Notes under the pieces: model-generated
The model's input: only the letters and a program-made list of their open reading frames with translations
The model's database searches: none
Told to the model about the DNA's origin: nothing
Shown here: positions 6,973 to 12,847 of the stretch, in pieces
Layout of the letters: the number at the start of each line of letters is the position of its first letter
How positions within the stretch are numbered: position 1 is the stretch's first letter
DNA from: a bacterium
GTDB taxonomy: Bacteria > Patescibacteriota > Minisyncoccia > Minisyncoccales > JAGMAB01
Reading direction: 5' to 3'
Assembly (NCBI GenBank): GCA_030643665.1
Contig: DAOWKS010000034.1
Span: forward strand, 1 to 13,227
Length of the DNA: 13,227 bases
Position numbers and translations under genes: made by a program

Positions 6973-7027
6973 CGAAAAAAGGTTCTTGAGTTCCGCTGAA
7001 AGCGGAGCGAAAGGTTCTTATTTTTCG
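6973..7027 (+). repeat. Diverged copy of the AGGTTCTT element with nested inverted repeats, dnaA leader
   Basis: AGGTTCTT occurs at 6980-6987 and 7012-7019, joined by sequence like that of the 61-177 array, except that the three bases CAA are replaced by 15 bases. That insert helps form a perfect hairpin, TCCGCT-GAA-AGCGGA (6992-7006). The pair is bracketed by CGAAAAA (6973-6979) and TTTTTCG (7021-7027), which can pair to close a larger stem-loop. It ends 22 bp before the dnaA start codon, so it would lie in the dnaA mRNA leader. Confidence 0.8.
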
Positions 7028-7049
7028 TTTTTAACTTAGCGAAGCGCTT

Positions 7050-8402
7050 ATGATTACTAAAGAAGAACTCTGGCAAGCAGTTTTAGCTCAAACTCAATTA
7101 ACTATCTCACAGGCGAATTTTGCTACCTGGTTTAGAGATACTAAAATTGTTTCCCAAGAAAAAAATCAAATAATAGTTTCTGTACCTAATTCTTTTGCCA
7201 GAGAATGGCTTGAAAATAAATATGGTAAGACAATTTTAAAAATTTTACATGGTTTAGATGAAGAAATTAAAGAAGTCCAATATAAAATAGGAAAAACCGA
7301 TTTAAAGATTTTAAAAAAGAGTCCGGTCTCTTTTTCAGAAATGGGCCAGCTTAAATTTCAAGAATTTAAGGTTGATAAAAACACCAATCTTAATCCAAAA
7401 TATACTTTTGAAAATTTTATAATAGGTAGTTTCAATGAACTTGCCCACGCATCTGCCTGGGCAACGGCAAAAAACCCTGGTTTTGTTTATAACCCTCTTT
7501 TTATTTACGGAGGAGTAGGCCTTGGCAAGACCCATCTTTTAGAAGGAATTGGTAATGAAATAGTAAAGAATTTTCCTAAAAAGAAAATAAAATATATTCC
7601 TTCTGAAAAATTTACCGCTGAAGTAGTTTCATCTATCAGAAATCACGAAATGGAAAACTTAAAATCAAAATATCGGCTTATTGATGTTTTAATTTTAGAC
7701 GATGTTCAATTTTTAGCTGGAAAAGAAAAAACCCAAGAAGAGTTTTTTCACATTTTTAATCATTTATACGAAAAAAACAAACAAATAATTTTATCTTCAG
7801 ACCGTCCCCCAAAAGCAATTCCAACCTTGACCGAAAGATTGCGTTCCAGGTTTGAAGGAGGAATGATGGCCGATATATCGTGCCCTGATTATGAAACCAG
7901 AATAGCTATTCTAAAAAGTAAATCCATAGAAAGAAAGATTAATTTTCCAGACGATGTTCTGGAATATATTGCGTCTAATGTTAAAAAAAATATCAGAGAA
8001 TTAGAAGGCGCCTTAAACTGCTTATCAGTTTATCAAAAACTGCACAATCTTATAATTGATATTAAAATTGCCAAATCACTGCTTAAAAATTTAATTCTTT
8101 CGCCAATGAAAGTAGTTACCCCCAAGAAAATAATCCAAATTGTCTCTGAATTTTATGATTTAAAAGAAAAAGAAATACTATCTCTTTCCAGAAAAAAAGA
8201 AATTGTTAAGCCGCGTCAAATAGTAATGTATTTAATACGAGAAGATTTAAAATATTCTTTTCCTTTTATTGCCAGAAAATTAGGAGGAAAGGACCATACC
8301 ACTGCCATTTATTCGTATGAAAAAGTTTTAAGAGAATTAAAAATAAATGAAAATCTTACCAATGAAATTGACTTAATAAGACAGCGTATTTTCAGTGGAT
8401 AA
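7050..8402 (+). CDS. dnaA: Chromosomal replication initiator protein DnaA
   Basis: This 450-residue AAA+ initiator binds DnaA boxes and melts the origin. Domain I (about 1-75) starts MITKEELWQAVLAQ and contains the FATWFRDT stretch typical of the oligomerisation and helicase-loading domain. A short linker follows (about 76-115). Domain III has Walker A GGVGLGKT at 154-161, Walker B LILDD at 214-218, sensor region LSSDRPP around 248-254 and the arginine-finger segment RLRSRFEGG at 263-271. Domain IV ends with the DNA-binding signature GGKDHTTAIYS at 412-422. The length is normal. No Shine-Dalgarno sequence precedes the ATG, which is only 3 nt after an AGCGAAGCG word. The stop codon lies within a DnaA-box-like site (8394-8402). 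Autoregulation through the upstream boxes is plausible. Confidence 0.98.
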   Translation: MITKEELWQAVLAQTQLTISQANFATWFRDTKIVSQEKNQIIVSVPNSFAREWLENKYGKTILKILHGLDEEIKEVQYKIGKTDLKILKKSPVSFSEMGQLKFQEFKVDKNTNLNPKYTFENFIIGSFNELAHASAWATAKNPGFVYNPLFIYGGVGLGKTHLLEGIGNEIVKNFPKKKIKYIPSEKFTAEVVSSIRNHEMENLKSKYRLIDVLILDDVQFLAGKEKTQEEFFHIFNHLYEKNKQIILSSDRPPKAIPTLTERLRSRFEGGMMADISCPDYETRIAILKSKSIERKINFPDDVLEYIASNVKKNIRELEGALNCLSVYQKLHNLIIDIKIAKSLLKNLILSPMKVVTPKKIIQIVSEFYDLKEKEILSLSRKKEIVKPRQIVMYLIREDLKYSFPFIARKLGGKDHTTAIYSYEKVLRELKINENLTNEIDLIRQRIFSG

Positions 8403-8446
8403 AAAGTGTATTTTAAAAGAATAAAAAATAGGTTTGTATTTTTCCT

Positions 8447-8466
8447 AAAGATTTCCCCATCTTTTT
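8447..8466 (+). terminator. Weak possible terminator after dnaA
   Basis: AAAGAT (8447-8452) and ATCTTT (8459-8464) flank a six-base TTCCCC loop and are followed by two more T residues. The stem is AT-rich and short, so termination strength would be low; it may be incidental within the origin region. Confidence 0.25.
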
Positions 8467-8550
8467 CCGTTATTATCCACTAAAAATTCAAATATAAAAA
8501 AATACTTTTTAAGAGTAAATTTCAAAATAAATTATTTCCTTAATAATAAT

Positions 8551-8580
8551 AATTAATACTAATTAAAACTAATTATTGCT
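8551..8580 (+). repeat. Three tandem AT-rich 10-mers (candidate unwinding element)
   Basis: The units are AATTAATACT, AATTAAAACT and AATTATTGCT, in exact 10-bp register and directly preceded by TAATAATAAT. A 10-bp period matches a helical turn, and the position 25 bp before dnaN and about 70 bp right of the 8473-8481 DnaA-box-like site suits a DNA unwinding element. Confidence 0.6.
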
Positions 8581-8604
8581 AAAAAAATTTAAAAATTAAT
8601 AAAT

Positions 8605-9735
8605 ATGAAATTAGTAATATTACAAGAAAAATTAAAAGAAGGTATAAAAATAGTTGAAAAAATTTCAACAAAATCTCTTTCTTTACCAATTTTAAATAAT
8701 ATTTTAATAAAAACCAAAAAAAATTTCCTAAATTTAGTCAGTACGAATTTAGAAATTGGAATTAATTGGTGGTCATTGGTAAAAACAGAAAAAGAGGGAG
8801 AAATTACTGTTCCTTGTCAAATTTTTTCAAATTTTATAAATCTTCTTCCTAATAAAACAGTTATTTTAGAAAAAAAAGATTCAAATTTAGATATTAAATG
8901 TGAAAATTATAAAACTGTTTTAAAAGGATTTAAAGCAGAGGATTTTCCTATTATTCCTCAAATTACCGAAGGAGAATATGTATTAGTTAATAGTCAATTA
9001 TTTTGTCAAAATTTAAATCAAGTGGTAAATATTCCTATTTCTTCAACCACTAAACCGGAAATATCAGGTATTTATTTTGAATTTCAAAAAGATTTAATTA
9101 AAATAGTGGCCACTGACAGTTTTCGGCTGGGTGAAAAAACTTTTGAGCTAAAAACACCAGCTGTTTTATCCAAGGAATATTCTTTAATTCTTCCCCAAAG
9201 AACAGCTAAAGAAATTATTAACATTTTTAGCGAAAAAGAAGGAGATATTAAAATTTATTTTTCTTCAAATCAGGTTTTATTTGAATTGCCAATGACAGAA
9301 ACAAACCATCCTCAAATTCAACTTATTTCCCGGCTAATAGATGGCGAATATCCAAACTATGAAGCCATTATTCCTAAAAAATATGAAACACAAGTTATTT
9401 TTCAACGAGATACACTTATTAGTCAAATTAAATCCGCTTCTCTTTTTAGTGGAAAAATTAATGAGATTAAATTAAAAGTAGATTCTAAAAACCAAAAAAT
9501 AGAGGTTTTTGGACAATCTCAGGATATAGGAGAATATTGCGGCAGCTTGACCGGAAATATAAAAGGAAAAAGCGTTGAAGTTTCTTTTAATCATAGGTTT
9601 TTTCTTGATGGTCTTTTAAATATAAAAAGCCCGGAAGTTGTCTTTGAAATAACCAATAAAGAAGAGCCGGGCGTTTTAAAACCGACAGGAGATCAAAACT
9701 TTATCTACGTAGTTATGCCGATTAAGGCGATTTAA
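8605..9735 (+). CDS. dnaN: DNA polymerase III sliding clamp (beta subunit)
   Basis: This 376-residue beta clamp encircles DNA as a dimer and tethers the replicative polymerase. Three clamp-type domains of about 120 residues each can be followed. The first carries KISTKSLSLPILNNILI, and the second has the conserved TDSFRLGE segment with LILPQRTAKEI downstream. The third has DGEYPNYEAIIPK and the ending FIYVVMPIKAI, which replaces the usual YLxMPMRL. Length and gene position directly after dnaA are standard. Lysine-rich codon use and strong A+T bias match the neighbours. No Shine-Dalgarno sequence is visible; the leader is the AT-rich candidate origin tract. recF and gyrB, often next in other bacteria, are not found downstream. 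Confidence 0.97.
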   Translation: MKLVILQEKLKEGIKIVEKISTKSLSLPILNNILIKTKKNFLNLVSTNLEIGINWWSLVKTEKEGEITVPCQIFSNFINLLPNKTVILEKKDSNLDIKCENYKTVLKGFKAEDFPIIPQITEGEYVLVNSQLFCQNLNQVVNIPISSTTKPEISGIYFEFQKDLIKIVATDSFRLGEKTFELKTPAVLSKEYSLILPQRTAKEIINIFSEKEGDIKIYFSSNQVLFELPMTETNHPQIQLISRLIDGEYPNYEAIIPKKYETQVIFQRDTLISQIKSASLFSGKINEIKLKVDSKNQKIEVFGQSQDIGEYCGSLTGNIKGKSVEVSFNHRFFLDGLLNIKSPEVVFEITNKEEPGVLKPTGDQNFIYVVMPIKAI

Positions 9736-9737
9736 TT

Positions 9738-9792
9738 GAAAGCGGTGTACGAATTTACGAATTTGCGCTTTCGGATACGAATATTTACGAAT
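9738..9792 (+). repeat. Four TACGAAT repeats with flanking inverted GAAAGCG
   Basis: TACGAAT occurs at 9748-9754, 9756-9762, 9776-9782 and 9786-9792 in the 62-bp gap between dnaN and the next gene. The first two copies lie between GAAAGCG (9738-9744) and its reverse complement CGCTTTC (9766-9772), giving a stem with a 21-nt loop. There is no T-run after it, so it does not look like an intrinsic terminator. It may be a small repetitive element, or it may supply the promoter of the next gene (TTGCGC at 9763-9768, TACGAA at 9786-9791, 17-bp spacing, weak). Confidence 0.6.
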
Positions 9793-9797
9793 AAATT

Positions 9798-10232
9798 ATG
9801 GAGGAAAAAATTAAGAAAATTTTACAATTTGTAAAAACAAGGAGATTTTGTGTTTTGGCGACCGCTAATCGAAACGCAAAACCAGAGGCAGCGGTTGTTT
9901 GTTATTTTCCCAGAGATGATTTTTCTATTTTCTTTTTTTCTAATCCAAAAACGAGAAAGATGAAAAATCTAAAAGAAAATAGCCAAGCATCTGTAGTAAT
10001 TGAAGATATTAAAAGCAAAATAGAGGTTCAAATAGATGGTAAGGTAACGATTTTGAAAAATAATGAATTTCAAAAAGCAAAAGAATTTATTTTAAATTTA
10101 GCTCCAGATATGAAATATCATATAGATAAACGACCAGTTGTCTTTTTTCAATTCAAACCAGTATGGATACGTTATTGTGATTTTAGTAAAGAACCGGATG
10201 AAATTTATGAATTTGATAATTTTATTAAATAA
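9798..10232 (+). CDS. Pyridoxamine 5'-phosphate oxidase-like flavin-binding split-barrel protein
   Basis: This 144-residue protein of the PNPOx-like split beta-barrel superfamily would be cytoplasmic. Family features in order are an N-terminal helix, RFCVLATANRNAKPEAAVV (about 16-34, first strands), a second strand pair with FSIFFFSNPKTRKMKNL (about 42-58; the KTRK part is where flavin phosphate is bound in relatives), NSQASVVIED (about 61-70), VQIDGKVTIL and a C-terminal VFFQFKPVWIRYCDF strand. Members bind FMN, F420 or haem and include general redox enzymes, so no substrate can be assigned. It is short for a true PdxH, which is about 200 residues. It follows dnaN by 62 bp and ends before a bidirectional terminator. 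Confidence 0.85.
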   Translation: MEEKIKKILQFVKTRRFCVLATANRNAKPEAAVVCYFPRDDFSIFFFSNPKTRKMKNLKENSQASVVIEDIKSKIEVQIDGKVTILKNNEFQKAKEFILNLAPDMKYHIDKRPVVFFQFKPVWIRYCDFSKEPDEIYEFDNFIK

Positions 10233-10269
10233 ATAATAAAGTCAGCTCTTCCTATCTTAAAATAAAAAG

Positions 10270-10292
10270 ACCCATCACTGGGTATTTTTTTT
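10270..10292. terminator. Bidirectional intrinsic terminator
   Basis: The stem ACCCA (10270-10274) / TGGGT (10279-10283) with a TCAC loop is followed by A and eight T residues (10285-10292) on the plus strand. On the minus strand the same hairpin is followed by CTTTTTATTTT. It sits between the convergent ends of the split-barrel gene and hicA, so it can serve both. Confidence 0.8.
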
Positions 10293-10318
10293 ATTTAATC
10301 ACTTGTTTTAAAAAACAA

Positions 10319-10531
10319 TTAAAAATTTCTTAAATCTTTTTTAGATAGATTTGTCTGTTTTAAAATTACTGAAAGTGTGCCTTTAGAAATTGATTTATTA
10401 TGAATAGCAATCGTCACTTTTGTACCGTCAGGATGAGCTAATCTTAGATGACTGCCTTTTTGGCGAAGTTTGCAAAATCCTAATTTCAATAAAAATTTCA
10501 CTAAGTCCTTTGGTTTGATTTCTTTAGCCAT
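10319..10531 (-). CDS. hicA: HicA-family mRNA interferase toxin
   Basis: This 70-residue HicA (YcfA-like) toxin belongs to a family of small double-stranded-RNA-binding-fold proteins that cut mRNA when free of HicB. The sequence shows PKDLVKFLLKLGF, then RQKGSHLRL with the catalytic histidine at residue 28, then VTIAIHNKSISKGTL and a C-terminal helix ending SKKDLRNF. All of these match the family, and the length is normal. Its ATG directly follows the hicB stop with no gap, so the two are probably translationally coupled. The antitoxin-first order differs from E. coli hicAB but is common elsewhere. The key histidine is intact and nothing looks broken. Confidence 0.9.
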   Translation of the reverse strand: MAKEIKPKDLVKFLLKLGFCKLRQKGSHLRLAHPDGTKVTIAIHNKSISKGTLSVILKQTNLSKKDLRNF

Positions 10532-10798
10532 TTATAATGAGACAGAAACTTTAGCTGTAGTAAAAATTTCTTCTTTACCAAAAGAAAATCCTTCAGGAAT
10601 TGGAGTTTTCTCTTTTTTTAAACACTCTAAATGAAATTTAATAAGACCCTTTATATTTTTCAATGCTTCTTCAATAGTTTTGCCGTTGTCAGCAATTTCT
10701 AAAACAGGACAATAAGCAGTAAAACAAGATTTATTACTTTTTACTGTTTTATCAGGATAAATAATTACTTGATAGTTTAAAATCTTTTTTGTTGCCAT
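10532..10798 (-). CDS. hicB: HicB-family antitoxin, short form
   Basis: This 88-residue HicB-like antitoxin binds and blocks HicA. It consists of the partial RNase-H-like fold: YQVIIYPD as first strand, FTAYCPVLEIADNGKTIEEALKNIKG as the signature (about 26-51), then a helix LIKFHLECLKKE, and PIPEG near the end. No C-terminal helix-turn-helix or ribbon-helix-helix DNA-binding domain follows, unlike longer HicB proteins, so direct autoregulation by this protein is doubtful. It has its own promoter-like sequence (10808-10836) in the 45-bp gap after the penicillin-binding protein gene. It is followed without a gap by hicA. Confidence 0.88.
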   Translation of the reverse strand: MATKKILNYQVIIYPDKTVKSNKSCFTAYCPVLEIADNGKTIEEALKNIKGLIKFHLECLKKEKTPIPEGFSFGKEEIFTTAKVSVSL

Positions 10799-10807
10799 AT
10801 TATCTTT

Positions 10808-10836
10808 AATCTATCAATTTTTAAATGTAAAGTCAA
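10808..10836 (-). promoter_or_regulatory. Probable hicBA promoter
   Basis: On the minus strand, TTGACT (10836-10831) and TAGATT (10813-10808) are separated by exactly 17 bp. The -10 element ends 9 nt before the hicB ATG, so a transcript starting about 7 nt downstream would have a leader of only 2-3 nt and no room for a Shine-Dalgarno sequence. Confidence 0.55.
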
Positions 10837-10843
10837 GATAAAA

Positions 10844-12781
10844 CTATTTGAAAAGAGCCAATGCTTTTTCCATAAAATTATGGAAAAGAGGACCGGCTAA
10901 AACAACACCCGGTTCTTTTGACATTGGGGCATTGTTGTTGTTGCCCACCCAGACACCGGTAACAATTGAAGAACTATAGCCAATAGTCCAGGCGTCTTGG
11001 TAATTTTGAGTAGTTCCCGTTTTGGCGGCTATAGAATAATTTTTAAAATAAAGCGCTGAATTTGCGCCGAACATTGGAGAACGAGCTTCATTATCAGACA
11101 GGATGTCATTGATTATTTTAGTTACTTGGCTGGATATTACTTTTTTAGGAGTTTTTTTGTTTTCGTAAATAATATTTCCTTGATAATCCGTAATTTTTAA
11201 AATAGCTATTGGAGGAATTCTAAAACCGTTTGAAGCGAAAACTCCGTAGGCCGAAGTTATGTCTATTAATTTTACCTCTTGGCCGCCAAGAACTATTGAA
11301 GGATAATAAGGCGGTTTTAGAGTTGTAATACCTAAATCCCGGGCGGTTTTAACCGAGTCATTTAAGCCGCTCTTTATATCTCCAGAACCGGCATAATCGC
11401 GAAGAACTTTAACTGCCGGGACATTTATAGATTGAGCCAGCGCTTCTCTTAAAGTTATTTCTCCCCGGAATTTTTTGTCATAATTTTCAGGAATATATTC
11501 TTTTTCTCCCCAAATTCCAAAATTTGTTTCTTCATCAATTATAAGAGTTTCAGCGTTATAACCTTTTTTAAAAGCGGTGGCGTAAACAAATGGCTTGAAA
11601 GCGGAACCCGGCTGCCGTCCGGGGCTTTTTATAGTACCGAGCACCACGTTAAATTGAGGGTCAAATAAACATCTTGAAATACATCCTTCAGGAAAAGCCG
11701 GCGCGTAATAATCTCCGGTTCCCACGGTCATTGCCAAGACCTCGCCGGTGTTTGGGTTTATCGCCACTAAACCGGCATTATGAGCATTATAAACTTTGTT
11801 TCTTTTAATCCCTGCCTTTACTGTTTCTTCGGCTATTTTTTGCAATTCATAGTTCAAAGAAGTATAAACCTTTATTCCTTTTTCTTTTAAAAAATCCGGT
11901 TCATATTTTTCTTCTAATTGGGATTGTACCCACAAGGTAAAGTAGGGAGCTTTCATTTCAATCCGTTTTTCAGCAAACTTTACTTCTTCTTTTTTTGCCT
12001 CTTCGGTTTCTTGTTGGGTTAGATATTTATACTTAGCCATTCTGTTTAAAATATAATCTTTTCTATTAAACAAATCATCTTTATTTTCTCCATATGGCGA
12101 TAAACGATAAGGGGCGCGGATTAAAGCGGCTAAAAAGGCGGATTCGGCAAAAGTAAGAGCAGAAACAGATTTTTTAAAATATGTCTGACTGGCTGACTCT
12201 ACTCCATAAGTATTTTGTCCAAATGGCACTTGGTTTAAATACCATTCCAATATCTGCTTTTTAGAATAGCGTCGGTTTAACTCTAAAGCCAAAACAATTT
12301 CCCTGATTTTTCTTTCAGCCGTTCTCTCGGTTGACAAAAAAGTTGACCTGATTAATTGCTGGGGAATAGTAGAGCCGCCGTAAGCAGGCGCCATAATTTT
12401 AAAATTAATTAAGACAGACCTGATTATTGCTTTAATATCAATGCCAAAATGGCTGTAAAAATTTTGGTCTTCAGTTACAATTACTGCTTGTTGGAGATGA
12501 ATTGGTATTTTTTCTAAAAGAACTATTGTTCTTTTTTCTTCGCCATAAATTTCATATAGAAGAATGTCGCCTGTTCTATCGTAAATTTTAGTGGACTGAA
12601 TAAATTGTCTTTCGGTAAATTTTTCCGGTCTGGGAAAATCCTTGGCAAAGTAGATGAAAATAAACAAAGAACAAAGAACAAAAAAGACAAAACTAAAACC
12701 AAAAAGCTTAAAGATAAAAAACAACTTTGTTTTTTTCTTGTTTTCTTGATAAATTTTTCTATGAAAGCTTCTTTTACTCAT
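10844..12781 (-). CDS. Class A penicillin-binding protein (PBP1A type, bifunctional)
   Basis: This 645-residue peptidoglycan synthase joins a glycosyltransferase (GT51) and a transpeptidase. A basic cytoplasmic tip and one membrane helix (about 22-46) anchor it. GT51 motifs are VTEDQNFYSHFGID (catalytic Glu104), GGSTIPQQLIRS (136-146), RKIREIVLALELNR with the following YSKKQILEWYLNQVPFG, and FAESAFLAALIRAP. The transpeptidase motifs are SAFK (Ser393-Lys396), SIN (451-453) and KTGT (587-590), all intact. The protein ends soon after WVGN at LALFK, without a long C-terminal tail, so it is a compact family member. The ATG at 12781 is chosen because a stop lies in frame just upstream. It is divergent from tyrS across 66 bp. 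A TTGACT at 12828-12823 may be part of its promoter, but no clear -10 element accompanies it. Confidence 0.95.
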   Translation of the reverse strand: MSKRSFHRKIYQENKKKTKLFFIFKLFGFSFVFFVLCSLFIFIYFAKDFPRPEKFTERQFIQSTKIYDRTGDILLYEIYGEEKRTIVLLEKIPIHLQQAVIVTEDQNFYSHFGIDIKAIIRSVLINFKIMAPAYGGSTIPQQLIRSTFLSTERTAERKIREIVLALELNRRYSKKQILEWYLNQVPFGQNTYGVESASQTYFKKSVSALTFAESAFLAALIRAPYRLSPYGENKDDLFNRKDYILNRMAKYKYLTQQETEEAKKEEVKFAEKRIEMKAPYFTLWVQSQLEEKYEPDFLKEKGIKVYTSLNYELQKIAEETVKAGIKRNKVYNAHNAGLVAINPNTGEVLAMTVGTGDYYAPAFPEGCISRCLFDPQFNVVLGTIKSPGRQPGSAFKPFVYATAFKKGYNAETLIIDEETNFGIWGEKEYIPENYDKKFRGEITLREALAQSINVPAVKVLRDYAGSGDIKSGLNDSVKTARDLGITTLKPPYYPSIVLGGQEVKLIDITSAYGVFASNGFRIPPIAILKITDYQGNIIYENKKTPKKVISSQVTKIINDILSDNEARSPMFGANSALYFKNYSIAAKTGTTQNYQDAWTIGYSSSIVTGVWVGNNNNAPMSKEPGVVLAGPLFHNFMEKALALFK

Positions 12782-12811
12782 TTCATTTTACTTTAATGAA
12801 TCTGTTCCAAT

Positions 12812-12840
12812 TTGGCAAATTTAGTCAATTTTGATACGAT
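12812..12840 (+). promoter_or_regulatory. Probable tyrS promoter with leaderless start
   Basis: TTGGCA (12812-12817) and TACGAT (12835-12840) are separated by exactly 17 bp. The -10 element ends 7 nt before the tyrS ATG at 12848, so a normal transcription start would coincide with the start codon. No Shine-Dalgarno sequence is present in the AAGAATA between them. Confidence 0.6.
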
Positions 12841-12847
12841 AAGAATA

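Larger units (their letters stand above)
6683..7049. other. dnaA upstream intergenic region: DnaA-box-like cluster and repeat element
   Basis: This gene-free 367-bp stretch separates divergent rpmH and dnaA. It holds, from left to right, an AGCGAAGCG word in the rpmH leader, three DnaA-box-like nonamers (6746-6754 minus, 6821-6829 and 6832-6840 plus), a TTGACA hexamer at 6885-6890, and a copy of the AGGTTCTT repeat element at 6973-7027 followed by AGCGAAGCG at 7038-7046. No open frame of note fits here. Its position and box content suggest the dnaA promoter region and the upstream half of the replication origin. Confidence 0.7.
8394..8604. other. Candidate replication origin (downstream half) between dnaA and dnaN
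   Basis: Two inverted copies of TTATCCACT, one base from the TTATCCACA consensus, lie at 8394-8402 (minus strand, overlapping the dnaA stop) and 8473-8481 (plus strand). To the right is a strongly AT-rich tract ending at the dnaN ATG. It contains TAATAATAAT at 8541-8550 and three tandem 10-mers at 8551-8580. Boxes next to an AT-rich melting region between dnaA and dnaN is a common origin layout, and gene orientation flips across this locus. Strand asymmetry (GC skew) around it was not computed. Confidence 0.6.

Noticed and set aside
9798..9812. GGAGG overlapping the ATG of the split-barrel gene as a Shine-Dalgarno sequence for a later start
   Set aside because: It comes from Glu-Glu codons directly after the ATG, and no standard start codon follows at a suitable distance.
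12605..12796. 63-codon plus-strand reading frame opposite the start of the penicillin-binding protein gene
   Set aside because: It is a lysine-rich shadow of the antisense coding strand and would span the well-supported PBP N-terminus; no family resemblance.
12782..12847. T-box or other riboswitch before tyrS
   Set aside because: Only 66 bp separate it from the divergent gene, and the likely promoter ends 7 nt before the ATG, leaving no leader.
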